Positions 44,301 through 54,932 are shown, counted from the first letter of the stretch. The stretch: 64,000 nucleotides of DNA from Ustilago trichophora (GCA_900323505.1 OOIN01000015.1:310001-374000), one strand, 5' to 3'. Made by a program: numbers and translations. Notes: generated by a model from the sequence alone, not told the origin.

Positions 44301-45370
44301 CGACGCTTGGCGCGTTCCTGGTTCTCTCGCAATCTTGCCTCAAAGTCCTGTCCTTCCAGGCCCGTCATTCCAAATCCAGCAGCGAAGGAGGACCTACGTG
44401 AACTGACACGGAAGCTGTTCTTGCGCGAAGCAGTCTCGTGCATGCCAGCCTGGCGCTGGAGCTCACGCTGAGCCTCCATCTCGCGCTGTTCGGCCTGTGC
44501 GGCGAGTTTGGCTGCTTTGCGTGCACGAGCAGCAGCTGCCATGGCGGCGACACTGGCGGTGGCAGCTATCCTCTCTTCTCGTTGGCGTTCAAAGTCGACT
44601 TCTGCAAGTGGACGAATTTCAAAGGGGATGTAATGGCTGACGTGGATAATGCGACCGCTGAGAGGCATCTCGGGATGCTTGGCGTTGAAATCGTCCTCGA
44701 GATCCTTGACGATTTTGCGCATATCGTCGAGCGTCTCGAATTCGGCCTGTGCACCAAGATCGCCTGTGGCAGCGGTGCCGAGACCCATACCACCAATGCC
44801 ATCTGGACGCATTGAAATGTTGTTCTGAGGAGCAAAGGAAGCGGGTGAAGCGACGACCTTGTCGCTGTTGCCGAGCAAGGTGGGCAGAGCAGTGCCGGCT
44901 TCGTTGGAAGTCGAGTGAGAGATGGAGGTGGAAAGCGAGGCTGAGATGATGCCTTCCTCAGCTTTTTCGCTCTCCCGCTGGATCTGACTGGTGGAAGCTT
45001 GGCTTGGAGGCTGATTCGAGTTGGAGTCCGAAGTGGTATCGGCAGCCGGTGCAGCGCCTTTGAAGTAGTCGACGCTGGACTGTTGTGATGAAGAGGCGGT
45101 AGCACCGACAGTAGCACGAGGTGAAGAGGGCTGGGCCGCCATCGGATCAGCCGTAGCAGAGATAGACGAGGCAGGAGCAGCAGTGGCGTCCTGGCTTGCC
45201 GCTCCTCCTGCAAAAGTGGGCGGCTCTTCGGAAAAGACGCCTGGGGTGAGGGAGCCACGACGTTCAAGTGCAAGAGCTTGCGCTTGAGTCTGAGCCTGAG
45301 ATTGTTGTGATGGTGGTGGAAGGGAAGAGCGTGGACTGGCACGGTTGCTTGTGCTTGCGCTGCCGGTCAT
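41324..45370 (-). CDS. Trehalose-6-phosphate synthase-like / trehalose-6-phosphate phosphatase protein
   Basis: Subunit of the trehalose synthase complex. 1348 residues: a disordered Ser/Gln/Ala-rich N-terminus (1 to about 235), a glycosyltransferase-20 domain (about 240-960) and a phosphatase domain (about 1000-1300). Phosphatase motifs are complete: LDYDGTLTP (nucleophile Asp1012), IISGRD, a Lys-bearing third motif and GDDKTDEDMF (about 1197). In the synthase domain WIHDYHLLLVP and SVRDGMNTTSMEYI are kept, but the UDP/phosphate loop reads VGRDKLDVVRG, where active OtsA/Tps1 enzymes have Arg and Lys (GVERLDYSKG type); yeast Tps2 has the same kind of change. So the likely activity is the phosphatase, Tps2-like. 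The long N-terminus recalls Tsl1/Tps3 regulators, so I withhold a symbol. Single exon. Confidence 0.9.
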   Translation of the reverse strand: MTGSASTSNRASPRSSLPPPSQQSQAQTQAQALALERRGSLTPGVFSEEPPTFAGGAASQDATAAPASSISATADPMAAQPSSPRATVGATASSSQQSSVDYFKGAAPAADTTSDSNSNQPPSQASTSQIQRESEKAEEGIISASLSTSISHSTSNEAGTALPTLLGNSDKVVASPASFAPQNNISMRPDGIGGMGLGTAATGDLGAQAEFETLDDMRKIVKDLEDDFNAKHPEMPLSGRIIHVSHYIPFEIRPLAEVDFERQREERIAATASVAAMAAAARARKAAKLAAQAEQREMEAQRELQRQAGMHETASRKNSFRVSSRRSSFAAGFGMTGLEGQDFEARLRENQERAKRRAGRRAWMMTEVVDDTSECSEEDRFTPVGSRRGSMWSVASRGSFSSFNQEPWRQWGGGISDANSPFVDSPPIAPPPPQWVLTPRRGHTALNSGIRSLCSTHRQTFIGWPGDVHFAVQARDDQRSDPSETTEIEKREIEEVLASLDSASAWVTQQAPVAGAPVDPESNQPPVGKVPVPVMNGAEPIGSGDPSTRPNGVADAKAAAAAAATTSRSAASKNTGDQEHGIKYVPVWLDYNVAHGHYEGYCKATLWPLFHYLLWQDVNSERRAWEEYSWDAYYAANEAFAKRIAQEYKPGDLVWIHDYHLLLVPLMLRKLVPDAVIGLFVHAPFPSSEVFRCLPKRKEILEGMLGADLACFQAFSYSRHFLSSCIRVCGYEASSNAVESSNGHVTNITYNPIGIDSVKIAKDSSSEGVLPKIEAIREMYKGKKILVGRDKLDVVRGVVQKLQAFHKFLAEYPEWRNKVVLIQVTAPALNDSPKLERQVSELVSHINGEFGSLSFTPVHHYHQIIDRDEYFALLSVADLALITSVRDGMNTTSMEYIICQNKFNKSPLILSEFTGTAGRMRSAIQVNPWNIFGVAKAIDYALRLTDEEKRARHDQLYHQVVMHTSHTWAAGLVKQLLTRLHGEHSAHLTPPLDRKEMVEKYRNAKKRLLLLDYDGTLTPIVKVPEMALPSTRLLKALEILSQDEKNVIYIISGRDGAFLGKHLGQFRGIGFSAEHGGFVKEPGQDEYRNLTEDLDMTWMKDIRSVFEYYTERTAGSFIEQKKSAITWHYRGADPDFGSFQAKECQAHLENLTSQNKLAIEVLVGKKNLEVRPLAINKGEIVKRILYDHPDAEFVFCAGDDKTDEDMFRTLFNLAPSSPEMEAGNSDKAAAAAAGPPGRIDLVKATTTAASGIGHEGVSKTQSLLISPPTPLKSGTPMGSPKKLKLTRGGIYTTMIGPNNRKTLAEWHVDSCERIIDGLAEMAGIADPDRDPPSEQPKEKSEEKMDEDE

Positions 45371-46950
45371 TGTAGCGTTGAAATTGTTTTATCGGGAAGC
45401 TTCCGTACGGTGAGCTTGAGCTTGGCTGACTGAGGAAACGTTGCTGCTTTAGACCAGCATACAAATTAGCCGATGTGACGAGGTGCACTTCTGGAGTGTG
45501 ATCTGCGGCAGAGAGCACAAATTGCAGCCACGCAGAGGCGATCCGAGGACGGGACGCTTCCGAAGTGTATACAGAAGGCAGTGCAGCAGCTTGAGCCCGA
45601 TCGAATGTCGACAAGTCCCGAGGAAACAGATCAGCTGTCCTTAAGCCGAAGCTCTGATCTTGAGCGTGAGAAGGGATCAGAGGAAAGCACTCGAGCTCGT
45701 GGCGTTTGCAGAATGCAATGATGCAGATTGCTGTGTGTTGCAGCGTGTGTTGGAAGAGCTCTTGATCACAAAGGGTTGCAGTCGATCGATGCTTCGAGTG
45801 TGGCTTTGCGGGAACGACCTCCCGAATTTGACAATCAGTCAGCGCGTGACTGGTTGTGCAGCAGAGAGTGATGATACAACACCCAAGGCTTGTAGCGTCG
45901 AGGCAAAGACCAAGTCTTGTTGGTGATGGTGATGGCGATGATGACGATGATGAGCAGAGCTGCTCTCTATGTGTTTGCGATGTGTCGTGTAGGAGTTAGG
46001 AAGCAGGGAGGAAAAAGCAAGGAAGAGATTAGGCTCCGGTTGATGTCGAGTAAAAGCTGATGATGCCCGTTGCCGACCAAGCGATAGCGTATCCTGTGCG
46101 TGTGTCTGTGTCTGTGCCTAAATATTCGGTCAAATACACTGGACAGCTCTGGTGCCTCTTGTTGGATTCTGAATTCGAGCCCAGAGACAGAGGGCCGAGC
46201 GCGGTTAAGCCAGTGCGCAAATTCCGTCACCCAACAGCACAGCATGGCACAGCATTCGTTGGCTTGATGATCTATTTCTGCCTTACAGTACTCTGGTGTG
46301 GAAGAGCGACGAAATTCAGTCTTTTTTGACATGCTCGAATCGCCAAGAAGATCCAGATGCTTGACCTTGAGCTGTCGTTGCCCTTGTAGCTCTTCGTCGC
46401 AAGTACCGCACTGCTGCTTTCACCCCACCAGATCAGTCTGTTGTTGACGTTGACAGCATCAACTCATTTCACAGCACTTGTGCTTTAGCAGCGTAGTGCC
46501 AATGTGCTACTCCATTGAGCCATTTTTTGCTGAACTCTGCGTGAATGACTGAGGTCCGACTGACTCATTTCGTGTCTGATAGCAAAATGTGCCTTTCTTG
46601 TCCAAACCGCCGCCCATTTCTTCTAGGCATTTCGCTGGAGAAAATTTGGAATTTTCCGTGGCGCCTTATCGCAAATCGCATCTGTGCGCTCTACAAGCAG
46701 CAAGCATGACAACACCTGGAAATGGAAAAGATGACAGACAAGACACCGAGTGTCGACTTTCTCGACGCTGATCTTTCTACACGCTTCTCAACCAGTTCAA
46801 GCACATCCCCGCGAGATGACTGTATCGTGCAGAGTAAAGACTTGGAGCCCCTCCCACAGAAATCCGCGTTGCTTGTGTGATATGAAAAGTTGATGGTTTA
46901 TGGAAAGCCTTCTGAGAACAGCAAGGAAGCTTTGTGGTTGTGATCTAGTC

Positions 46951-48394
46951 CTAGCTCCTCTTCAACGAGAGGCGTATGGTGTGCCTTGTTTCGTCTTTCT
47001 GCTCAGAAATCGGGGGTTCCGAATATCGATCATCGGTGATGTTCACAGTGGCTCTAACATCCTACAAAGAAAAAAACCCCTCCTGTCACCTACCTCGAGC
47101 CCATTCTCATCTTGAAGTCAGCTTGAGGCGAAAAACAACGCCATGGATCACCTTGATCATTCGTCCATCTGATCAGAATAGCACCTTGCCAAGAAGAGCG
47201 TTACTTGGTCAGTTCACCAAAGGTCCTCGACACGAGCTCTGATCCAAGCCGAAGACGAAGCTCCCTCCGTCCCTTCACCAGCCCCTTTCTGGGCCCTGAC
47301 ACACAAGTAGCTGCAAGCTCGAGCCTTTGAGAACCCGTCATTGTACTTTCGGAGATGTGCGAGAACCTTGTTGGTCATCGACTCAGCTGAATAAGGTGCA
47401 GGTTCCACGATCAGCTCGTCGTAAGTTCACCTCACAATAAGAAAGCATAGACCAAGTGTGAGAGTGCAGAAAGCGTGGGTACAATGGGTCAAACCCAATT
47501 CTGCAATCGCTGAGGGCGGAGTTTCTTCGAGCTGGAGTGCAAGCATCGATGGGAACGTGTGCGAGCGAGAGGAGAAAAGGAGCTTTAACACGTACGCGAA
47601 GGCGGCGCTTGTGCGGTGTCGATCCGTCGGATGACCGATCTCAAAAGACCAACATGTCCAGCCTGAGAGGAAACAAGAAGAAATGCCAAGACAGAGGCGG
47701 ACCGACAGGGTCGCAGCGCAGCGTGTGTACGATGGTGGCACGGACAAGCTTGTTTGATCTCGATCAGCACGCTTCTGAAGTAGCTATGTGAAAGGACAAG
47801 TTGTGCCCTTCGTCCTCATCTTCTGATCCAGGTCAAATCACCACGATGTCCATCTCCGTCCGTTGAATACGTGCAGCTTCAGCTTGTTGATGGACGAGTT
47901 TGACAGATGAGTAACAGGTTCGGCAGTCTTCTTGAGGGAAAAAGCCTTGCCGTATTCTAGGTCCAAAAAAGTGACGTTGGACAACAGTCTCGAGGAATTG
48001 CTTTGACGAATTCCGCCGCTTCTTCTGAATCTTTGGCGTCGGATCCTGTCATGCTATCATGGCCTTCCATACTCTACTGCGCGGTTGTAGTGGCGGGCAG
48101 CCTGGCTGCATAGTTTCTGATGCCCTGACTTTGGGCAGCTGTTCTCTGAACGGCTACCGAGATTTTGCTGATCACGAGAAGAATTCGCCAACGCACAAGT
48201 CGCAGAACCATCCCATCCCAGAACTCTCGAAACACAGCTTCCGTTCCTCAACACGATGAAAATACCCTTGAAGGCTTCATCAACGGAAGGGCTCATACAC
48301 CGCACGGACTCTCATACACCAACACATTGCCGAAGTCGACTAGAAGATCGAGCTCGAGTCTGACTACGATCGAAAGCCGCAGCTGCGCACACAT
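46951..48394 (-). pseudogene. Possible decayed or multi-exon gene remnants
   Basis: Several short minus-strand frames succeed one another in the same direction, each broken by a stop or frame change. They include a start-like MCAQLRLSIVVRLELDLLVD at 48394; SVDEAFKGIFIVLRNGSCVS near 48290; LLSNVTFLDLEYGKAFSLKK near 47990, with its frame ending at 47838; LIVEPAPYSAESMTNKVLAH near 47410; GRMIKVIHGVVFRLKLTS near 47160; and TVNITDDRYSEPPISEQKDE ending at 46951, preceded by a T-run and TTTGTAG like a splice acceptor. I could not join them into one frame with normal introns. They may be a dead gene, several small exons, or chance. Confidence 0.2.
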
Positions 48395-49865
48395 CTAGGA
48401 ACCCTACAATCGAGATGGGGCTAATTCAACTGGGACGTGCAGCTCATCTTGACTAAACTACTGTAGACTCGAAAAGTCACTTTGAAGCAAGAGCTTCCCC
48501 GCATTATCCTTTGATCTTGCTTAGCCAAGATGGCTAGTGTACATTTTTTTGGGTCGGAGCTGCAAAAAAGAGCGCCCAAATAACGGACTTAATGCTGCGA
48601 CCCGCCTCGGCTGGTGTTCTGTAACTTAATGCGATTTGACGCCCGTCCCTTCCAAGAAGTGTTTCTCCGCCTCGTTCGGTGTTCGGCTCTAATCTTGTTT
48701 TCACTCCCTTTCACGCTGTATACACTTTGATTGGTGGCAAAACACAGCCGAAGAAGACCTCGCCTGGAAACCCGATGCAAATCCCTTTTTCGACCCTTGT
48801 TGGACACCTGTAGGACTCCAGACCTTCAATCTGTGTTTGACCGGTCAATTTGTTGCTGCAAATGTTCGTACAATGCGAATTGCATTTGGTGCTGTCGCTG
48901 AGCTAAAACACAGCATATGGGATGGATAAGGTTCAATGTGATGAAGGAGAAGGCAGCTCAGAACAGGCCGAGGGTGCAGGAAGGCACAGCGGAAGCGCAT
49001 ATGGACGCGGGAAAGCGATGTGTTGTGTGCAGTGTGACAATTCCCGTACTTTCCCATGCATAAGTCCTTAGTGCGAGGGTCGATAGGGTTGACTTGGCTG
49101 GAAGAACCCGCACAATCGCTGCTCAAGCGCACTGTGCTCGGATCAAGACACAGCTCCTTTGTCTTGTGCATCTCATGCAACGAAACTGCATCGTATTCGG
49201 TGGAAGTGTCTTGCCCTTCCCAGGCAATCCTCTCGCATTGTCAATAAAGATGATCCTGCAAGGTCGATAGTGTGTACCTGGCCTCACCGGAGACCAGGGC
49301 CGATCCATCCAACTCGAGTCCAACCCATCAGATTCTCATCTCAGAAGACTCCGATGCATTAGCGTCTTTCCGGCTCCGCATCTAGGCCCGCTAATGTATC
49401 CGATTCGTTTGACCACTCCATCCCTCTCTCTCCCTTCCCGTAATTTGTTTCTGTTCCTGTTTCGTCTCACAGCCTTGACCATCATGAATGGGCGTGGGCT
49501 CGTCAAAAGCACGGCCCTTTCATGAGGTTTCGAAAACACTAGAGCACCTGGTAGGGACCTCTCTATTGTTCTCTTGAAAACTCAATTGCGAACGACCCGC
49601 ATGACCATGCATACTGGTGCCTTGCAGTCCTCGACCGATTTGACCTACATGGTTTCTCCAGGCAAATACTCTCAGCTGTAACAAGTGGTCGGTTCGTCTC
49701 GACTCGCCGCATGGCTGTGCTTCATATTGGCTGTCACAGCGGTGTACTCGGGCTTGGGCCCTGCTGAAGTGGGCGTAGGTTTTTTTTTTGCTCAGGCCTC
49801 CAGAACGTCAACGTTAAGCCTATCAGGAAGGCTGTCTTGCTGGGTGTTCGGAATCTTCCCAAACT

Positions 49866-49873
49866 CTATATAA
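49866..49873 (+). promoter_or_regulatory. TATA box of the GMC oxidoreductase gene
   Basis: TATATAAG lies 159 bases before the ATG at 50032, followed by a C/T-rich leader with CACTCCTTCACC-type sequence. This suggests a regulated promoter. Confidence 0.55.
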
Positions 49874-50031
49874 GCTTGCTACTTGTCTGTAGTCGTTCGA
49901 ACTGCAAGGCGAAGATCTTTTCCACATCTCCACTCCTTCACCCTCCAACACCATCCCTAGCCGCCATCTTCCCCTAACCCAGCCTACCTGAGGAATCGCA
50001 TTAGAGGCTACTACATTTGTTTCAAGCCACA

Positions 50032-52089
50032 ATGACGCGCTCCATGATCCGTATCGCCGTCGTGGCGGGTATCGTCGCCTCGTTTGGAAGCGTCCGTACC
50101 TACCCTGTCGATGAAAACCACCTCCATCGAAGGCTCCTCTTCCCTTCTCCCGCCCCAACGACCGATACCTACGACTACATCGTCGTCGGAGGTGGTACAT
50201 CGGGTATGACGCTGGCTGCACGTCTCTCCGAGAACAAAGACGTCACCGTCGCCGTGCTCGAGGCGGGTATCGACTACCGCTCCAACCTGGTCAACCAGCA
50301 GCTCGTTGACACTCCTGGCTACGATACCTTTGGTGTCGGTGCCAGCCCTGCAGACTGGTAAGTACGGTACACCAACTCTTTAATGGGTGTGAATAGGAAG
50401 CAACTGCCTCAAGCATCGGTGAACCGCTCGCTCACGATCCTTTACGTTTTCCGTCACTTGCTTGACTTCGGTCGAACATTGCTCGCCCGCCTTTTTCCCA
50501 TCTTCGTTCATTTCAGGGCCAACGGGAACATCGACTGGGGCTTTATAACCGAAGGAGAGCCTGGCTATGACAACCGCAAGGTCAGATATGCTCGCGGTAA
50601 ATGCATTGGTGGCTCCTCGGCTAGGAACTTTATGCTTTACCACCGACCTCCTAAGCAAGCCCAGCAGACATGGGTCGACCTCACCGGCGATGGTCAGTGG
50701 TCGTTCGACAACACCCTTCCGTACTACCAGAAGACCTTTACCGCCTTCGGTCCCCGCCATGAGTTCAGGAACGACAATCCTCCTGCCGAATACAACCCGG
50801 CCGCCTTCCCGGGCAGTGGTCCTGTCAGCGTCGGATTCCCCAACTATGCCCAGCCTTTCTCAGGACCCTTGCTCAACAGTCTCAACGAGGTTGGTGTGCC
50901 CACGACCAACGACATGAGCTCAGGTAACATTCTTGGTGCTCAGTACTCGACTTTGACCGTGGAAAAGACCAACGGAAAGAGGGCCACCTCGCGTTCGTTC
51001 TACCAGCAGGCGCAGGATGAAAAGCGTACCAACCTCAACGTCATCTTTGAGGCGCTTGCTAAGAAGGTCAACTTCAACACCAGCGGTGGCAAGCCTAAAG
51101 CTGTTTCGGTCGACTACACTCTGCCTTTTGGTGTCAAGAAGACGCTGAAGGCTCGCAAGGAGATCATCATCAGTGCTGGTGCCTTCCAGTCTCCGCAGCT
51201 ACTCATGGTATCTGGTATCGGCCCTGCTGACCAGCTCAAGGCACAGAACATTCCTGTTGTTGTCGAGAACTCCAACGTCGGACAGCACATGCAAGATCAC
51301 GTCTTCTTTGGCCCCACATACACCGTTAATGTCGACACCCCAACCAAGGAGGCCAACGACCCCGTCTTCCTCGCTTCCTCGATCGCCAACTTCAACCTCA
51401 ACAACCAGGGCATCTTCACCAACAACGTTGCCGATCTCATCGGTTTTGAGAAATGGAACAACACCTTCCTTGACCAGATTCAGGCAAGCTCGCTGAAGTC
51501 CAACCCTTCGGACTGGCCCGAGATCGAGTATCTGTCCGCTCCGGGCTTTGTTGGTGATTTCAGTAACCTTCTGGTCAACAACGTCGTGAACGGTTTGACT
51601 TTGCAGCAATTTGCATCTCTGCTCGTGGCCATCGTCGCTCCCGTCTCTGAAGGTTCGGTCACGCTCAAGAGCGCCGACACCAAGGATCTGCCCGCTATCC
51701 GACCAAACTGGCTCTCGAGCCCTGTTGACCAGCAAGTCGCCATCGCGGCTTTCAAGCGGACTCGACAGGTCTTTGCCGCAAACGCCATGAAGAGCACCCG
51801 TACTAGTGGCACCGAAAGCTTCCCCGGCTTCGATGTAGCTACCGATGACCAGATCCTCGCCAGCATCAGGAAGAACTTGATGACCGTCTGGCACGCCGCT
51901 TCCACCTGCAGAATGGCCAAGAACGCCCAGAGCGGTGTGCTCGACTCCAACTTCAAGGTGTTTGGCGTCGACTCGCTGCGTGTTGTCGATGCTTCTGCTT
52001 TCCCCAGATTGCTTCCCGGTCACCCCCAGGCCGTGTGCTACATGATCGCCGAAAGGGCCGCTGACATTATCGCTGCGGCTAACAAGTAA
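50032..52089 (+). CDS. Secreted GMC-family FAD oxidoreductase (AA3-type)
   Basis: Flavin-dependent oxidase or dehydrogenase of alcohols or sugars (aryl-alcohol oxidase, choline or glucose dehydrogenase family); the substrate cannot be told. Model: join(50032..50357, 50517..52089), 632 residues. A signal peptide (residues 1-23, IRIAVVAGIVASFGS) is followed by HLHRRLLF, a possible Kex2 site. The FAD motif is DYIVVGGGTSGMTLAARL (about 46-63) and the second signature is VRYARGKCIGGSSARNFMLY. The catalytic pair sits in VWHAASTCRM (His about 566) and LLPGHPQAVCYMIAE (His about 609). The intron (GTAAGT...TTTCAG, 159 nt) splits a Trp codon and restores DWANGNIDWGF. It stands at the end of the 4.7-kb gap, with a TATA box. 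It could act on plant phenolics or in H2O2 supply; inference. Confidence 0.9.
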
Positions 52090-52558
52090 GGCTCTCCTTG
52101 ACTTGTTTTGTTTTTTTTTCGTTTTCTCACATATTTGTATCTATTGAAAGCTTGTTCTCAATTTGCGTCATGGGTACTGCTTGACTGTATCTCCGAGGAT
52201 ATCTGTGTATGTGCAAGCATGATGTGGCTGCTCGTCACAAGACAGAGCAGATTGAGAGCGAGGCAGCTGTCAAGATATGCAACGCCATAGCCTCGCATGC
52301 GCCTTTTCTGAGCCACGATTTTCCAGACCCTTTTTGAAAATCCTCGGGAGATGGAACTTGAAGCTTCGTTCTTCCTCGAGCTGGCCTGAGCGTGTGTGTG
52401 TGCTTTGTGTTGCTCTCTCCCCAACACCAACACCATCCATGTCGCGCTGCACCTAGTATACATCCCATCATCGACAGCTGCTGTCGCACACCTACTGACT
52501 TCCAAGCTTGCTGCGTGTTCCTACCGTACCTACACAAATCGAGGTTGTGGACGGCACG
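52090..52558. other. Intergenic between GMC gene and COG5
   Basis: 469 bases; T-rich 3' UTR at the start, no gene seen. The plus frame is open from the non-ATG codon at 52508 into COG5, but without an ATG. Confidence 0.6.
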
Positions 52559-54649
52559 ATGGCCTCCCCAACAGCTACACGAGCAGCAACCTCGGCCCTT
52601 CACCCGCCAATATCACCACTTGCAACTCCGGCAGGGGCATCTGCAGCAAACGGAGCCACCGACATATCCCTCTTTCTCGAACCCTCCTTCGACGCCTCCT
52701 CGTACGTCTCTTCGCTCATACGTGATGTTGACGCTTCCATATCTGCCGCGGTCCAAGACGCTTCAACATCGTCTCGTTCAAACTCGCTCCTGCAACCTCC
52801 CGCCGAACCAGTCGGTCGCAAATCGAGCATCTCCCTCTCCCCCATCACCACCAATCCCATTTCTAACAGAAATGACCCTGGCTCACGCAAAAGAGAACAG
52901 GTTCAGGAAGACATTGATCTCTCGCTTGCCATTTCGCGTCTCAACCTTGCGATTGAAGAATTGGACCGATCCATTTCGACACAGGTCACCGACAACGCAC
53001 CTGAGCTGCTGAGACGAACGTCGAATCTCGCCGCCATGCAGAGTGGAGTGGAGCAGACGAGGGATGGGTTGAAATTGCTCGATGATGAGGTGAAGAATCT
53101 TAGAGCCAAAGTTCATGATCCCTTCGTGCGGTTGGTCGAGCTTCAGGATGATTTGAGGTCGTACGATGCAGCAGGGGATTTGGTGGCGAGGACGAGCAAG
53201 GTGGTTGCACTGGCACGTAGGTTGGAGTCGCAGATGGAATTGGTGTTCACAGGGAAAAGGGACAAGCTCGAAGCTGAACCAGAAGTGGGCGCCGATGAAA
53301 CGTCTCAAAGTCGTGGTCAGGTTCATGGGCGCGACCTTTCCCGCGCAGCGCTGCTCATCTCGGAGCTCACCACCTTGCTCAACGCTCCACAGAACGATCC
53401 CACAGTGGAGCCATCTCTACTCGACCTTGTCATAGTCCAAGATCTGCTACCTACACTAGACAGTGCCAGGGGTACAGTCGTCGACAGTATGGAAGATATG
53501 ATTGTCCGAGGGCTCCGCGATCTTTCCCCCATCATGCTCGGTAGCGCCCTCCAAACCGCCTTCAATCTCGGCACTTTGCCCCGTCTCGTTCAGGATCTGC
53601 TCAACGATCTGACCGAAGTGGTCAAAGAACGCACCGTTGCAGCCTTCGACCTCGAAACACTTTCACGCCAGCTAAACTCTCCCATACCCACACTGGAGAG
53701 CAACTCCTCATACTCGACATACCGCAGCGGAAGAAGAACCAACACCACCGAAGCGGAACGCGCGCGACAGCAACAGGTGTGGACCGAAGCACTGTGGAAA
53801 AGACTCGAAAGCTTGATAGTCGTAGAGATGGGTGCGGTCTGCAGCAAAGTGTATCTGCTGGAAAAGGTTCTCAAGCTTAAAAGTGATTCTGAGACCGGTG
53901 TCAATTTTCTCTCGGTTGCCTTGGAGGAGTTGGGCGATAAGCCGAGTTATACGTTCTGGTTGACTTTGGCGCAAAGCTTGCAGCGGCAGGTGGAGAGTGC
54001 GACGGGAAGGTCTGCTTGGTTGGCGCAGATGCTGAGCGGTGGGATTGGAGGAAAGGGGGGAGAGGGATATCCAAAGTTGTTAAGATTGTTTCAAGAGTTT
54101 TTTGCAAAGATCGGAGTGTATACCGATATCCAGTACTCTTCGGTGCATCAGTCTCCGGAGACGGTGATTCTGCTAAAGAGTCTGGGTGGGTTGGAAAGGG
54201 GCTGGGTGGATAGGAGCACTTTCCGGATCGCAGAGGTGCTATCTTCGGTCTTCTCGCGGAGAACGGCGGTGGTGAATGGGGAAGAGCAAGCCGAAGGAGT
54301 GGTAAGGAGGATCGCCAACGTGTTGGATACGTCGCGATTGGATCCGCTGTTGAGCAGGGCGGCTGTGGATCGATGCTGTGCGTTGGTGGATCAATTTGGT
54401 GCACGATTGGATGGTCTTGTCGCTGACGACGCTGCAGGCGAAAGAGATGTGACACAGGCCCAAGGACTGAATGACAGTCTGATGCGCTTCGCCTACACCC
54501 TCTCGGAAGGGCTTGAAAGCGTCGCTGCCGATCAAGACCTTAAACCTACCAACGCCGCCATCACTTCTGCAACCACTTCTTCGACCTACGCAACAACTCT
54601 ACTCCAAACCACTGTTGCACGACTCAACTCTGTCATCCGTACCAGGTAG
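52559..54649 (+). CDS. COG5: Conserved oligomeric Golgi complex subunit 5
   Basis: Lobe-B subunit of the COG tether for intra-Golgi retrograde transport. 696 residues. The N-terminal FLEPSFDASSYVSSLI and the helical block QEDIDLSLAISRLNLAIEEL lead into VTDNAPELLRRTSNLAAMQS, VKNLRAKVHDPFVRLVELQD and a segment matching the region where COG5 has its conserved YL-K-L; then DLVIVQDLLPTLDSARGTV, LGSALQTAFNLGTLPRLVQD and the lobe-specific EGYPKLLRLFQEFFAKI. The ATG at 52559 has an in-frame, ATG-free extension upstream. The order of motifs matches human COG5 by recall. It converges on dCMP deaminase with 283 bases between stops. COG8, its neighbour in the complex, lies 28 kb away. Confidence 0.88.
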   Translation: MASPTATRAATSALHPPISPLATPAGASAANGATDISLFLEPSFDASSYVSSLIRDVDASISAAVQDASTSSRSNSLLQPPAEPVGRKSSISLSPITTNPISNRNDPGSRKREQVQEDIDLSLAISRLNLAIEELDRSISTQVTDNAPELLRRTSNLAAMQSGVEQTRDGLKLLDDEVKNLRAKVHDPFVRLVELQDDLRSYDAAGDLVARTSKVVALARRLESQMELVFTGKRDKLEAEPEVGADETSQSRGQVHGRDLSRAALLISELTTLLNAPQNDPTVEPSLLDLVIVQDLLPTLDSARGTVVDSMEDMIVRGLRDLSPIMLGSALQTAFNLGTLPRLVQDLLNDLTEVVKERTVAAFDLETLSRQLNSPIPTLESNSSYSTYRSGRRTNTTEAERARQQQVWTEALWKRLESLIVVEMGAVCSKVYLLEKVLKLKSDSETGVNFLSVALEELGDKPSYTFWLTLAQSLQRQVESATGRSAWLAQMLSGGIGGKGGEGYPKLLRLFQEFFAKIGVYTDIQYSSVHQSPETVILLKSLGGLERGWVDRSTFRIAEVLSSVFSRRTAVVNGEEQAEGVVRRIANVLDTSRLDPLLSRAAVDRCCALVDQFGARLDGLVADDAAGERDVTQAQGLNDSLMRFAYTLSEGLESVAADQDLKPTNAAITSATTSSTYATTLLQTTVARLNSVIRTR

Positions 54650-54932
54650 CATAGTCATCATCTTGGCGCATTCTCTTGCTTCAGGTTTTTGCGCCCATTT
54701 CGGCAGCCACCTGCACATTGTTGCAATCACACACAGATTTCCGTTTCTGGTCGCCATCACACGTTCTGTTCTTGCCAAGGTGCCACATGACCCACTTGGC
54801 ACAGCCTCTTTGCGCAATCTAACACAACCTCCATCTGCCATCTTCCATCATTCGCATCGCAACAAATCACACCCGAGATCCCATAACTTATTCAATTGTC
54901 TGAGGCTCAGAGATTTTTCTTCCAAGGCGAGG

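Larger units (their letters stand above)
45371..50031. other. 4.7-kb stretch without a clear gene
   Basis: The largest gap in the window. No ORF above about 120 codons, no recognisable family, no tRNA B-box with a matching cloverleaf, no terminal inverted repeats or transposase motif. The first 300 bases should be the trehalose gene promoter and the last 200 the GMC oxidoreductase promoter. Minus-strand pieces between 46.9 and 48.4 kb look faintly protein-coding and are listed separately. Confidence 0.6.

Noticed and set aside
45371..50031. Possible tRNA, transposon or CRISPR in the gene gap
   Set aside because: No GGTTCGANNCC box with a matching cloverleaf, no terminal repeats or transposase motif, no regularly spaced repeats.
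52508..52558. N-terminal extension of COG5
   Set aside because: The frame is open but begins at a TTG codon; no ATG before 52559.
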